A DNA stretch of 64,000 nucleotides from Seminavis robusta (GCA_903772945.1 CAICTM010000172.1:1-64000); one strand, 5' to 3'; numbered from the stretch's first letter, positions 1-12,660 are shown. Numbers and translations are program-made. Notes: generated by a model not told the origin, from the letters alone.

Positions 1-639
1 AGCGAACTCCTCTGTAGCCTTTCGTATGCCTCTGTTCTTCTGCAGATGACCTTCGTATACTTGGATGAGTACACGGTGTGAGTTTGAGCACTCGAAACAA
101 CTCTCGTGTGGAGATACAGTTCTCCGAATCGTTACCGGGATTTTTGTGGTTCTCTTCACAATAGCACTGTATCACTCGGATCAACCTATCTTACTCAATT
201 TTTGAAGTTAGAAGCTTGCACTGATACTCAGAGATGCGGCTAGATGTCCTCTATCGATTGATGTATGGGACCTCTTGCTTGCAACGCCTGTGTCGCGACT
301 TATCTTGATCGCCGTTCGATGGCTTCTGCTCGTTGTGATGAGACGGACGAAAATCTCGTTCCTTGTGCCTTTTCGCGCGATTGAAGATAACTCACTGGAT
401 AAGAGGACTTACGCGATGGTGACAGTAGCGAATCCGTGTGGAATCTTCCGCTTGATCACCTGGTGTACGTAGATCTTTCCAGTTCCGGCCGGAAACTGTT
501 GGTCGATCTGTACGTGTAGGTGTGACTGACGATGGGATTTTCTTCCCGCGCGCACCTCTTTCCTGTTAGATGCCTTTCGATGCTCTTATAGTGTAGCTGT
601 GTGCAGTATTTGCGCACCTCTCCTCTGTTGCAGGTGTTA

Positions 640-669
640 ACTCAATACACTTTGACTCAATACACTTTG
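640..669. repeat. 15-bp tandem duplication
   Basis: The unit ctcaatacactttga is present twice in a row. It is a simple local duplication in non-coding DNA. Confidence 0.85.
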
Positions 670-725
670 ACTTGATATGTTTTACCTTGATATCGATCTC
701 GAGATCGGTAGTAGCTCGAGATGGC

Positions 726-806
726 CTTTTGCTTTTCAGTGTTAGCTAGTAATACTGCAGCTTATTGGGGAGTAATTTGGTTTTAGATTAAGCTGAAAAG
801 CAAAAG
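726..806. repeat. Inverted repeat, 14-bp perfect arms
   Basis: The left arm cttttgcttttcag (726-739) and right arm ctgaaaagcaaaag (793-806) are exact reverse complements separated by 53 bp. It could be a hairpin or a very small MITE-like element. No target-site duplication is obvious, so the mobile origin is only a possibility. Confidence 0.5.
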
Positions 807-1639
807 TGAGGATTTTCTGGTGGTGCATAGCAATTCTTGTGATTGAATTGGATATAAGGACCCCCGTAGCACTTTAGACCTAAAACTCCCTTGGTTCCTT
901 GCATGATGAATTTACATGCGAACCGGACTAGATGATTAACACACGAGTCAATAGTAAAGAGGTGTCAGGTATGTTTCCTCCAACAATTACGCAGCAGCTA
1001 TCTAAAGCACGTATATATTCTGGGAGCCCATGGCAGTAAGTATTAGCTATTTGCCAATCAAGTGACAGCCCTTTTGCTATTTCTATTTCCGTGGTTGGCG
1101 CCACCGGAGGCATCTTGTTGCTAGGAAAACTGAAAATCAATAATTGAGGGGAAACACAACACCCAAGAGCAAACAGGTCTAGCTAGTTGTAGTGGTCCCG
1201 GCTGCATATGCTCACATTGCAAGTTGCCGGACCCAGCGATCGGGACCGTCCCAGACCGGAAGGGAGGAGGGACCCGCATATGCCAAAAAGCATCAATACA
1301 CATACCCAATTTGGGAACTACCCTTTTGAGGCCATTTTTCTGTCTAGAGTGATCTGGGCTTTAAGACCGACCGAATCCCGCAATATTATCTTCAGGGCTG
1401 TATATGGAATATAGTACATGTAAAGAGGGGAAACGATAGAACACATGTAGTTGAGTATGCCATAAATCTCGCAACTTCATAGTGTACTTATTGGTGGAGT
1501 TACGGGCGGTTGAAGATTTCAGACTTCTCTCCGTCAATTCTTTTTCTCTGCAGATTAAGACCATATGACGTCACACGTAGCCTCTGGTACTGAACCTACG
1601 TAGGATCCTACTGTACGGTGCCGTGCTCTATCGAGTAAA

Positions 1640-1910
1640 AACTAGAGGGCTCTGTAGGGCTCCGAAGCACATGATAGGCACCTCTATTGAAGCACCTCTA
1701 TCACACTCCTTCTTCCTCTTGGATACATACTCCGTACCTCTATGGTTCGAAGCACCTCCTCAATCGTTCGAAGCACCTCTTGTCTACCTATTGACACTCC
1801 TTCCTTCCTCTACGATGCTGCTTATCGACACTGCTTCCTCAATCGACACTGCTTCCTCTACCAGTATCGACACTGTCAACACTGTTAACACTGTCAACAC
1901 TCAACACCAC
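1640..1910. repeat. Imperfect minisatellite (gaagcacctc and tcgacactg units)
   Basis: The first part repeats variants of gaagcacctct with irregular spacing. The second part repeats atcgacactgcttcctca twice and then caacactgt several times. It looks like slippage-derived low-complexity DNA with no coding signal beyond one chance open frame. Confidence 0.7.
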
Positions 1911-2745
1911 CACACGGCTTGAGCAAGCAATGGACAGTTCAAGATGCACAGATGCATACCAGTAGTGGCTCACCAACTGGCTAGCTAGAGTAGCTAGCTA
2001 GTACATGTAGTACAGTAGCTAGCCAGGTCGTATGTACTGTTACTATAGCAATTACTGTACAAATCCAAGAATATTATGATGGTCTTAATCTGTAGCGGGT
2101 CTTATAGTGCAGATCACTCTATAGTGAAAGTGATTTCCTTCACTTGATGGTTGCCCTTACTAACTCTACTAACTGAGATACTCCTTCCTTTGACTTTTCA
2201 GCCGATCGATCTTGTTGGGTGATTTGTTAAAAAGAGTCTGAAGCCAACCCTAACCGCAACGCCAGACGACAAGGACAAGTTGAAATGTGTCAGAATCAAG
2301 TCAGAATCGAGGATGCCAGAGTGGGGCTATTGTAGATCATAAAATGTATTTATATCTAGATACAGTTTAACAACATGTCGGGTGTGATTTGATTGGCTCA
2401 GAGGGTTCTGAATCAATCGTACTGCGTTTCTATAGTAAAACATGTCGGAAGCACCAACTTCAACACGACATTTTGCCAAAATGTCGGGCAAGCCTGCCGG
2501 CACACCACATGTTTCCCTTCTTTGAGTACTGCTAGCTCGAAGCCGTTGAGTCATTGAAAATAGCTTGACATCCTCACTGATCAACATGTCGTGTGTCCTT
2601 GGTCGTTGCCGTTAGTGCACTACGTTAAAAGCTAGTGTTAAGATCTTTCGAGTGTTTTGAGTTTGAGAGAATTTAAATTATAAGAAAGATTAGAAAGCTA
2701 TGAAAACTCATCAACGAGAGAGATAATCGTCCTGAAGATCGAAGA

Positions 2746-3706
2746 TCTATACTTCCACGGGAGGGACTCTGACATTGCCATTCCAGTTCTCCACAATATT
2801 AATGTCCCATTCCTCCTGGGCTTTGCACCAGAATCCCAACTTGTGACCACTGATCTCGCCATTCTTAAGAAACCAGGTTGCTACGAGGCTGAAAAGATGC
2901 GGTTTATCTTTCTGCTCGACACCTACTTCAATATGAATTGCAAGCGATTGGGACGCATCATCATGGTGCAAGCAGACAACCTGAAGGTGATCTCCGAGGA
3001 ACAGTACAGAAACCGCAAAGGGAGACATTGCATCGACAACGGCCTGAACTATGTGCTGCTGGTGGACATATCGAGATTGAAACGATGGGCGATGGCATTG
3101 ATCCCTTTCGATGCCTCGCAATGCTATGATCGGATCAACTATGTGCCAGACATCCTTGCTGGCCGTGCCATTGGCATTCCAAAAAGCACGACACAGTACC
3201 GCTTCGGAACCTACCAGGAAACCACACACCACGCCTCCACAGCGTATGGCATATCCAAGCAAACCTACGGTGGCCCGCAACAGCAGGCTCTTGGACAGAA
3301 ACCACTTGGAGGGCAGGGACAGGGTACAGGTGACGCGGGTAGCTGGGCAGTGCTGATCTTTGCCTTCATGGTCAATATCGTCCGCACACTTGGGCTTTCA
3401 CTGGCTCTGCTGAGCCCTTTCACCCGGAAGTTGACCTCCCTCATTGCCCTCATCTTCATTGATGACTACCTCGCCAACATTGGCGCCATCCACCAGTACA
3501 TGACAGGTGAAGAATTGCTACCCAGGGCTCAGCAAGCAGCAGACATGTGGGAAGGCCTCTTGTGGGCCACGGGAGGAGCAATCAATCAAAGTAAGTCCTA
3601 TTGGTACCTCCTAGACTACAAGTGGAATCCTGCCACTGCCAAGTGGAATCCTGCCACTGCCAAGTGGAACTACCAAACCAAGTTGGATCTCTCCAAATTA
3701 TGCTGA
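2746..3706 (+). mobile_element. Retroelement reverse-transcriptase remnant (fossil)
   Basis: One open stretch encodes a partial reverse transcriptase. The visible landmarks are a motif A-like block with DASQCYDRI, a motif B-like block GQGQGTGDAGSW and a catalytic motif C-like block with FIDD. This spacing fits RT palm subdomains. No integrase, protease, capsid, RNase H or flanking terminal repeats were recognised nearby, so the class (LINE-like or other) is unresolved. It is incomplete and should be read as a fossil fragment. No age can be estimated without a second copy. Confidence 0.6.
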
Positions 3707-4035
3707 TTCTTAATTAAGAATCCTCTATGGAAATATTCTAAATCTTGGGAATATAGTCAAAATCAAGAAAGAGTCCATTTCAATGGTTTTGGTAAGCACT
3801 GCTATATCATTACAAGGCTTGTCTTATCAGCAAACATTGTTGTTGGTTAGCAGATAGTATCAGGGGATAGCATTGCTAGCTATGAAGTGCATATTGCTAG
3901 CATAATAGGTTGCATAAAGGGTGCCTGGTGATTCTTAAGAATCAGAAAGAAACAAAATGATTCTTGAGAATCCCCATTTTCCAGATTCCTCGCACCAGAT
4001 CGTTTTGCTGTGCCTTTTGCCCCATTCAATTTTTG

Positions 4036-4165
4036 TCCCAGGCCTTGTCTCGCAGCTGAGTATTGTAGCTGTCTTTGAACTACTTGCAGTAAACAACTTG
4101 AAGGTAGGTAGCGAGCTAGCTGTGAAAGAGAGCCAACTCCTTTTGGTTGCTCCGCCTTTTCTGCA
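4036..4165 (+). repeat. Dispersed repeat copy 1
   Basis: It shares the ordered blocks tcccag, ctttgaactac, aacttgaaggtag, gctagctgtg and gagagccaact with copies at 4201-4352 and about 7566-7746. Lengths and spacers vary, which suggests an old non-coding repeat. No coding capacity or terminal inverted repeats were seen. Confidence 0.65.
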
Positions 4166-4200
4166 TTGGAACCGGCACCACTCGATCCCCCGCACAGTCA

Positions 4201-4352
4201 GTCCCAGCCCAAGCTCGCAGCTAAGTAGCTGATCTTTGAACTACCTGCCCTTAATAACTTTGAAGGTAGCCAGCTAGCTGTGCAAGAGAGCCAACTTTTT
4301 TTGGCATCAGGCTGATTGCGCCAGAAATTGTAAATGTCTGTAGTTTTGCCAA
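4201..4352 (+). repeat. Dispersed repeat copy 2
   Basis: It shares with the copy near 7566-7746 the block gagagccaactt followed by ggctgattgcgccagaaat and aatgtctgta. It extends further 3' than copy 1. All three copies are in the same orientation. Confidence 0.7.
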
Positions 4353-4733
4353 GCAAGTCAGTACGTATTGCAGAAACAATGACTACAAGATTATGAAGGA
4401 ACTGAACCGGGCATAGCTCCACTGTTTGTTGTTGATGATTCTTGCTCGAAATTCATAGTCGCCCCCAGGTCGAGGAGGCCAGACGTATTGTTGCTCATGT
4501 TCGTCTGCCCGAGAATGCTTCAATGCACAGCAGTCATTCATGCAGTTCACTCCGGTAACTTTGACTAGATTGACCTCCATCTCGATCATCCCAAACACCG
4601 GGTCTGTGGACAGCTCCCATACATTCTTTTGGATGTCACCATTTGGGCAGTGTCCCCAATCGCCTACAGAAGGATGACAACGTGCTACTCAGCTGACATT
4701 CAGAACATCGGCAATAGGCCACAATTTTCCTGG

Positions 4734-7333
4734 TCACTTACATTTTGCCATACAGATGAAGATCCACCCGTGAGTCTTTTTGGTGTCAAACTCCGTGTAG
4801 TGCTTTTGCTCAGATGGATTAGGGAAAGGTACGATGCGCCAGGATTCCTGGCTGGTGATCAAGAAGTAATCCTTGTAATCAGCGTTGATGAGTTCATCAC
4901 AGACCTGGTGTTCGTCATCCTTCATGCCAATGACCATGTACCCCGGTTGCCGGATGTTTGGGAAGGCATTCGGTACCTTGCCCGAGTTGGGATCTGGGGA
5001 TTCTACGGCTACCACCTTAGTCTGAAACGCTCCAAATTCATAGTTCTGGTCGACTACGTTGCCTACCTTATTGGGGTTCTCCGTCAAGAGTCCCTGAAAG
5101 CGAATCTCTGCAGGTAGCATGGCTGTGTGACAGAACGTGGGTTCTTTGATGAGCGTTTGCAACGGAAGGTGCTGCATGGCGTTCTTATTCTCTTCCTTGT
5201 GATCCCCCTTCCACAAGAGGTTGAAGTAATTCAGTACTACTTCGGGCACGGGTTGCTGAAAGATGTTTTCGTAGTCCGCTTGTTCGGCTGCATCTAGCTT
5301 TTGGAGCAGAGCTTGTAGTCGAGTCTGCTTCTGTTCCAATGTTTCTGGTGTGGTTGGTTCCTGTTGGACGAGATCTTCCAATGCCTCCGTAATCACCTGT
5401 AGGACGGTAAAGGCCATCATGTGACCCACCAGCGCATGGTACTTCCAGCCTTGTAGATAGATAGATGCACGCCAGAGCACGCGATGTGTGAGCCAACCAC
5501 CATCGAAAAGCGGGATCGTGACGCACAATTTTCGATTTCTTTGACCTACATACGTACCTGGATGCCACGATGTCCTGGCATGTCGGTTGTTGCACATGGT
5601 TTTATTGAATTTGTCGTCCCCACATCCCGGGTCCCCCGACTCGACCTTTTCCTCGCATTTGAAGTATTTGACGTAAAGTGGGAGGTCATTGATCTGCGCA
5701 TCGTTCATGCCAAACATGTCCGGGAACCCTGGATATATCTTTTCCCGTTCGTATCGTAGATCCATGCCCAGGACCGTCATGCCATCTGCGGAACCAAGCA
5801 ATCACCCGTCAGAACACGGCAGAAACGAGAAAGGGAAACGTGTGAGACGACCGAGGGGAAGGGACGGATGACAAGAACGAAATGAAATCGTAGTGCATCG
5901 CCACTTACTCATTTGCATATTTCGGAGTACAATGTTGTGTTCGTTTTCATTTTGGTGAATGGCAATGAGGGACGGTCTATGTCGCACATTCCCCGGCTGC
6001 GAGACACTATCCTCTACCAATGCGAGTCTTGCTGCTCTGTACGCATACAATGCAATTTTGTAGTGGTCACCTCCATCCGTCTGGTCTCCACGAGAAATTT
6101 TAAAAAAGAGAAAAGAGAACCGAAATCAGCACGGCAAAACGGAACGTATTCCACTGTGTTTTCGGATCGCCTTGTATTTGTACGCACCATTCCAAAATCC
6201 CAGGAAATGCTGTCGACGTCCCTTCCAAAGAGACTATTAAAGCAGAGTGCGACTTCTTCTCCCGATGCGGTGCCCCCCATGGCATAGTTTTTGACTTGCC
6301 AATCAAGTCCAATTTCTCGTAGTATAGGTTGTAAATCTCGTCCCAAATTGGCCGTGTAGGATTCGTGATAGAAATTTCCGTGTCCGGCGGATGCGGAATG
6401 TCCTCCACAGACCCAGACGAATTTGGCGTAGCTCCACGACGATGAAGAAGACGAGCAAGTTGTTTGTTGTTGACAGTACTCTTGTGGATTGAGTTGTTGG
6501 GCAATCATGGCGAGTTGTACTTGGAGCAATTTGATTTGGTATTTTCGAATCATTCGTTGCCATGCTACTGAAGGTGTGGACTCGTCATCAATGGTGTATC
6601 CGGACGGTGCATGTAGCTTGTTAGGATCTTTAAATGCCCGCTGATTGCCGACATGAACTCGTTGTCCATTTTCTTCGTCCAGTGGTTCAAAAATGTCTTG
6701 ATAGTACTTTCCATAATCGGTCTTGAGTTTTTGGTCAATCCATTGCTGACGGAATTGTTGGAGGCGTGCCAACATGTTTTTGGCCTGTGTGAGATCTAGT
6801 CCCTCAAATTTTGTTTTGTCCTTGGCACTGGCAGTGCATTGTTCTTGACAATTTTTATTGGATGATTGGTTTTCAGGAGTCATTTTGGCTGGTCCAGGCT
6901 TGGGTGAAGCTGGTTCAGTAGGGGCTGGAGTGGTCTTGGGGGCTTCAGGCTTGGCTGGTTGAGGCTTGGCAGGTTCAGGCTTGCTAGTGGCTTGTTCTTG
7001 AGTGTCACTGGCAGCGTCACTGGCAGTGCCAATGCTAGCACTTGCAGCGTCATTGGTACCAGTCCCGCTGCCGCTGCCGCTGCCACTTGAATCTATACCA
7101 TTACTACCAGTGATTCCAGTGTGTATCTTGAGCTGCACTTCTCCAGATTCCTGATCCCATTCGAGCGATTCCCAGACCAACAAGACCAGGCAGCCCACCA
7201 AGATGATTCCCACCAACACCTTCAATCGACCATACAATCCAGTACTACTAGGGGTAGCACCACTAGCAGATACCAAAGTTGCCGTTTCCTCTTTCTTCAA
7301 TCGAGGGGAAGATGTAAACACTTTCTTCACCAT
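4734..7333 (-). CDS. SGNH/GDSL-hydrolase-like type II membrane protein (4 exons)
   Basis: The inferred exons are 7333-6188, 6080-5909, 5785-5558 and 5449-4734, giving 753 aa. All junctions are GT-AG and phases match (introns 107, 123 and 108 bp). A cytosolic tail of about 35 aa precedes one TM helix (about 37-57), then a Ser/Pro/Ala-rich linker. The luminal domain carries GGHSASAGHGN (block I, nucleophile Ser), YAMGGTASG, the split DFGM|TDG, and across intron 3 the block WHPG|WKYHALVG, whose His fits the catalytic His of block V. The family hydrolyses esters of lipids or glycans; the substrate here is unknown. The type II topology suggests secretory-pathway or cell-surface action. Intron 3 has 3n length and no stop, so retaining it would insert 36 residues inside block V. 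Confidence 0.8.
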
Positions 7334-8235
7334 GGCTCAGCGTCAGGTTCATGGCAAGGTCCAGCAAGAAGTAGAGGAACAGTACTCGTACGATGTACCA
7401 CCATGGTCGAATCGAATCGAATCTTCAGTCTCGATATCACCCGAACGACGTCTCGCCCGACCCCCGACAGCAGGTGTGGCGAGCGGGGAGAGCAAGGGTG
7501 ACGTTAGTGGGGGCGCTCACTTGGCCGGTCGTGCCCTCGGCTTGCCCTCGGTCCGTCTACAGTTTAAGTCCCAGGCCTACTAGCTACTCCAAGTAGTAGC
7601 TAGTCCATGAGTAGCTGATCTTTGCCACTTTGGAGTAAACAACTTGAAGGTAGCTAGTTAGCTGGCTGTGCTAGCTAGAGAGCCAACTTCTTTTGGCGTA
7701 GGCTGATTGCGCCAGAAATGGAAAATGTCTGTACCGGTAGTTTGCCACCCAGCCATGATTACTTGGAGATGATGTTTTGTGGGTACGTTCCATGCACGTG
7801 TGTATGTTGTATGCGTGAGATTCGATTCCTTACGCTACTCATTATCGACAGCAGAGTACGGCCATGATAGAGTACTAGCTAGCTAGATCCCCCGAATAGT
7901 CAAGGCAGCTCAGAGCCCATTCCATCATTACTGGGGACGTACTACAGGACACAAGTCAAAAGTCTACAGTAGGCCAAGATACGCAATGTGCACAATTACT
8001 CCCATCTCGCTAGCGCTCGGAGCTGCTAGTCAACTTCCAGCTATCGTAGTAATACGCAATTTACATGCTGCAGCTTATCCGCAGTGTTCATATACTAATA
8101 AGTAGAGGAGCCCGTGCATCCATTCCGTATACGTCTCGACCCTCCCACCTATGTTCCATCTCGCTTAATGCTCGAGCGGGAATGCGCGCACATCTCCTTC
8201 TCTCTCTACAATCCAAGCGACAAGCAGGCTCGACT
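7334..8235. other. Intergenic region with dispersed repeat copy 3
   Basis: This lies between the 5' end of the SGNH-like gene and the 3' end of the LRR gene. It holds the third repeat copy (about 7566-7746) and several gctagctag motifs. No coding sequence was supported. Confidence 0.6.
7566..7746 (+). repeat. Dispersed repeat copy 3
   Basis: This is the longest copy. It begins near aagtcccaggc and continues through aacttgaaggtagcta, gagagccaactt and ggctgattgcgccagaaat to tagtttgcc. It pairs with the copies at 4036-4165 and 4201-4352 on the other side of the SGNH-like gene. Confidence 0.7.
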
Positions 8236-11200
8236 CTAAGCTGTCCGACGACGGCGACGACCACCGGGTGCATCAGTTTCTTCACCTTCCGACGGTGCAA
8301 CAGTTTCTTCAACGTCCGCCGGTTCCGTTGGTACAACTTCAGCCGGTTGGCTTGGTTCACCTTGACATGACGAACAACACGAACACTGCAAATCACAATC
8401 AACCATAAAGATCTGTGGCGCCAGGGCACACACTTCAGCTGGCACGCTGCCTTCAATATCTGTACTGGACAAGTATATTTCTTGCAACATGGTCATTCCT
8501 TGGTACTCCACGGGGACATTGCCAGAAAGAGGATTGAATTCCACATCCAACAGCTGCAGTTTGTTCAAGGCACCCCATGCAGGAGGAAGAACACCAGTGA
8601 AACGGTTGGAAAAGAGCTCGAGTCGAACCAAGTTCAGCAGCTTGGAGAAACTGCTTGGAAGCTCGCCAGTCAAGCCACTGAAAGGCTCTTCATTGGCATT
8701 GTCTCCCAACTTGAGGACAACAAGAGACTCAAGATTGCTGATGCTTTCTGGGAGCTCACCACGCAAAAAGTTGACAGACAGATCCAAGACCTGGAGGCGC
8801 GACAACTGTCCGACAGACTCAGGGATTTCACCAGTGAAAAAGTTGGTTCCAAACTTGAGTTCCTGTGCATTGGTCATTCCTCCAAGATTTGGTAGACCTC
8901 CAATCAAGGTGTTGTTGGTCAGGTCCAGGAACTCTGATATGTAAAGGAGGAATGAATCAAAAGAACAATGCATCATGAGCAACCATCTAGAGTAGCCTCC
9001 AAAGGGATGCAACACGCCACGTACCCAGATTTCGCAAGCTTCCAAGGGAAGCAGTCAAGTTACCCATCAATCCAGCATTGGCCAGGAGCAATTGCTTCAA
9101 GTTCATCAATGCATCCATGTTCTCTGGCAAGTTGCCACCCATTGCAATATTGTCAGACAGATTCAGCTCCTCCAGTTCATTGCAAAAGGTAATGTCTAGG
9201 GGAAAGCTCCTCAAAAAGTTGTTGGACAGATCAACAGTACGAAGACTCTGTAGGTTGCGCCAGTTAAAGTTGTTCAGGTCACCACGAAGCTTCAATCCAG
9301 GAAGTCGCAACTCTTCCAACTGTAGCCATTGGGAAAAGACATACTGAGGCAAAAAGTCGGGTTCCATCCGGGGGTTGTTTCCCAAGCGGGCCACCGTCAG
9401 GTTGCCTAGTTGTCCCAATGACTGAGGCATGGCAGGTCCCGTGAACAGATTGTCTTCCAAGTTCAATACGGTCAGCTGCCTCATGTTGTCTCCAATCTCA
9501 TCGGGAATGGGTCCCTCAAACTTGTTGGCACCCAACACCAACTGCTGGAGATTGTTCAACTCAGTAATCTCAACAGGGATGGTGCCGTCCATGTCGTTGT
9601 CATAGACATCCAAGACGAGGAGTGAATCGGCCCAGACAGCAGGCAACGGACCAGTGAACTGATTCTTGAAGAGCCAGACTACTTGCAAGCTTCCCAATTG
9701 GGAAAGAGCAGTCGCGGGGAGTTCTCCCGTGAGCTTGTTGCCACCGGCAGTGAGACGAGCTGAAGGAATCATCAAGGTAAGTTGGGACAAGAGACGACGA
9801 ATTGAAGGATGAGTACCGGTGCTTACACAAGCGTCAAGAACAGAACAGAATCAGATGAGACTACTTACTGAGTGCCGTCAATTGACCGACATCGTCGCTC
9901 AAGGGTCCCGTAAAGCCATTGTTATCAATCACCAACAATTCCAACCTGGCGAGTTTCCAAAGCGACGGGGGTAGATTTCCAAAGAAAGAGTTGCTACTGA
10001 GATCCAACAATGTCAACGTAGCCGCCAAGGGAGTGAAATCATACGACGACAAGTCTTGGGAGAGCAAGTTTCGGTCCAAGTAGAGTTCTTCGAGAGTGCT
10101 GAATTGCGTGAGCGTGTCTGGGAGGGCACCTTCAATGACATTGTCGGCCAAGTTGAGACTGGTGATAAAGGAGAGAAGCGCCAAGTCGGCAGGGATACGT
10201 CCCTGAACATTGTTTCCTTCCAAGTTGATTCTCGTGACGACTTGCACACTCGATCCGGTATTCTTGCTGACTGACGACGAGCTGTTTCCACCATCGGCTG
10301 CTGCGCCATCGGCAAAGTCTGCCACCAGAGTAATGCACGAGATTCCATGCCAAGTACACTCATCGCCATTCAACCAGTTGGTTTCATTGGCCCATGTAAA
10401 GTCGCTATTGTACCAGAGTGAGACAAGTGCGTACCGTTGGGTGATTTGGAACTTGTGATCTTCATTGGTAGCATCGAGCTGAAGGGGATCTTCCAAAACC
10501 AACCACTGCAAGGCCAGCGACTCTGGACTGGATAGATCGGAAAATGTGTTTGGTCCTCCCATTGCCACAGTTCCAAGGTACTCTCGCATGTCTTGTCCTC
10601 GACTGGACTCTACAGCAGGAGGAGTTGTGGTTTCCGAAGGACGTTCATCGAAATTTTCTTGTTCCTCTTGTTGTATGGGATCCAGGACGGTATCTTCAGC
10701 CCCCATGTCTTCGGGCGTGACTACAGTAGGTTCTTCGTCTTCTTCCTCTCCTGGAATAGTATTGGGCGTGTACCCATCAACAGTGACGGCATTGGCTTCA
10801 ATATTGTTCGCCGGCTCCTTCTTGAACGCCCCAGTTCCAAATCCAGCACCGAGGATAATAACTAGAGACAGCAAAATACAGAGAATGGCACTGAGAAAGA
10901 CAACCTTATTGCCTCCCTTCTCCACGGCGGCTTCTTGTTCTCGACGCATCATGTCTTCCACCACTTTGGTGGGTGGGATTTCCACACTGCCATCTTCTCC
11001 CACGTCATCATCGTCGTACACATCGGGCGACGTGCCCATGGTCGTGTTGAGCTTGTCATACTCACTATTGGCAGCCGCCGCATCGGCTGCCTCGAGATCA
11101 TGAGGTACTTCATCTACCATGGCTGCCTTTTTGGCAGCATAGTCGTCGTCGGGAGGCGGCGGTGGAGGAGCTCCTGTGGACTCGTAGTCGCTCATCTCGT

Positions 11201-11246
11201 CCACATCGTCAAAATGATAGGTCGTGTAATTTCCGTAGTCAGCCAT
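8236..11246 (-). CDS. Leucine-rich repeat single-pass membrane protein (3 exons)
   Basis: The inferred exons are 11246-9869, 9759-9025 and 8933-8236, giving 936 aa. Introns are 109 and 91 bp with GT-AG ends and matching phases; joining restores unbroken LRR units at both junctions (TALTRL and RNLEFLDL). The N-terminal 113 residues are acidic and Pro/Ala-rich, followed by one TM helix (about 114-136). The ectodomain has an acidic stalk, an LRR N-cap with NWLNGDECTWHGISC, then many 23-25-residue plant-type LRRs (LxxLxLxxNxLxGxIP). It closes with a Cys cap (DCDLQCSCCSSC) and an Arg-rich tail. No kinase domain is present. Diatom relatives are thought to be surface recognition or adhesion proteins; the ligand is unknown. 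The second LRR protein of the window (44325-48118) has the same layout. Confidence 0.88.
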
Positions 11247-12660
11247 CTTTGGATTGCTACCTTTTTGCTACCTTTTTGCTACTGCGATTGCTACGGCTAA
11301 CCAACCCAGTACTGCTGTTGTCGCTTGTATAAATCTGAATGAGGAACGCAGAGAGAGAGACGTTACTGCCTTTTTCAACAACTAAGAGAACCGCTGCAGA
11401 TCTTTCACTTTTTGGTCAGCAGTCTTGTAATGGCCACAAAGCAGTCTACAAGAGTCAGTGGACGAACTTTGGGATGGAAATGCTTTTTCGCTTTTCTCTT
11501 TTCTTTTCGATCTCTCCCAAGGTCTTGTCGGTGGGTTTGCTTGCCTCGACCAATACGAAAGAAAGGAAATTGACAATTAGCACGATAGCTCGATCGATGG
11601 CACTTGCAGTGATACCCACCGAAGCAATTTCTACTACTTGCAAAATATCCACCGTTGGAGGCAGTCATGCCGAATTTGGCACTTTTTTTTCTGAAAGAGG
11701 CGGCCGGCCTTTCGATTGCATTCCGTTTTCTACATGGGCTAAGATAAACATAAATATTTCGTGTCCAATGGATCCAGTCTTTATCTCAAAGTACATGGTA
11801 CTTATTTCACATGTCGGCAGGAATGCCGCCAGGAACCAACTTTTTAGGGTCAAGGGTCGGATTTGACGATCTCAAGATGCAAGTCTTTCCATCTCCCGCG
11901 GTTCAGCACATCCGATCCCGTGCCAATCCGAAGCCACGAATACACGATCCCAGCCAAACACACCATCATTCATCATCATCCTTGCGAAATGATGAGACTT
12001 CCGTGTTGGATCAGGTTGTACCGGTATGACAACTGGCTAGCTACATGTATGCACAGTTGATTTCTATTGGTTGGATCCTTTGCTTTGGCAATCTTGTCAA
12101 AAGGTTTGGTTTCACTCTCTGGAATGAAAACTACCTAGAGGCTGCTTTGTTAACTCATCTCCTGCCGGTTATTCTCGGAGACTTGGGCTGTGGTGAGGTC
12201 CCAATTACTAGTAGGAGCAAATCGAACCTACAGTCCCTACAGGAACCACCAGGTTGCCAGTACCGTAGTAACTTTGCCGAATCTAGCACTAATTGTGAAA
12301 GCGAAGTTATTGTTCTGCCAATTGGATTCTCGTTGCTTCTTCCTGTCCCCGGCACTACAGGCATAAATAAGAATCCCTCAAGCAGTGATCCTGAACGGAT
12401 AGCGCCGTCGACCTCACCGCTGAAAAGCTGCCACCAGTACCCACGGAGTGGTGAATGGGCCGAAATTGGCTGTTGTCCGGCCACCTGAAGCGAGACGAAC
12501 CCAACGGTGGATGTGTCATTGATTTCAAACAGCCTTACAGCTTTCTTTGATTCTAACCACGACTGAATTATCCACGTCTGGCAACCTGGAGTTCGCTTCA
12601 ACTTCTGGTTTCTTGTGTTTTGTCAACGTCTGCTCACCACAATCAAGCCAAAACAAATAA
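11247..12660. other. Intergenic region, no supported gene
   Basis: About 1.4 kb lies upstream of the LRR gene. Short open frames occur on both strands (for example 11455-11652 and 12155-12601), but none shows a known motif, and they overlap in different frames. The region just before 12661 might hide a 5' exon of the macro-domain gene, but I could not identify one. Confidence 0.5.

Larger units (their letters stand above)
1..2745. other. Gene-poor 5' region with minisatellites
   Basis: No coding region with recognisable domains or codon structure was found here. The stretch holds a 15-bp tandem duplication (about 640-669), a short inverted repeat (726-806), an imperfect minisatellite (about 1640-1910) and CTAGCTAG-type palindromes (about 1980-2025). 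Open frames present are short and contain no motif I recognise. Confidence 0.6.
3707..4733. other. Intergenic region with two copies of a dispersed repeat
   Basis: No gene was recognised. The middle carries two degenerate copies of a short repeat (about 4036-4165 and 4201-4352) whose third copy lies on the other side of the neighbouring SGNH gene at about 7566-7746. Palindromic taattaattc-like and gctagc motifs are frequent. Confidence 0.6.

Noticed and set aside
2747-3280. A 177-codon minus-strand frame
   Set aside because: It is antisense to the RT remnant and has no domain; a shadow frame.
11339-11866. A 175-codon plus-strand frame
   Set aside because: Low-complexity and hydrophobic parts without a family match; several competing frames overlap it.
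12155-12601. A 148-codon minus-strand frame
   Set aside because: It overlaps an equally open plus frame, has no recognised motif and no splice logic; chance is likely.
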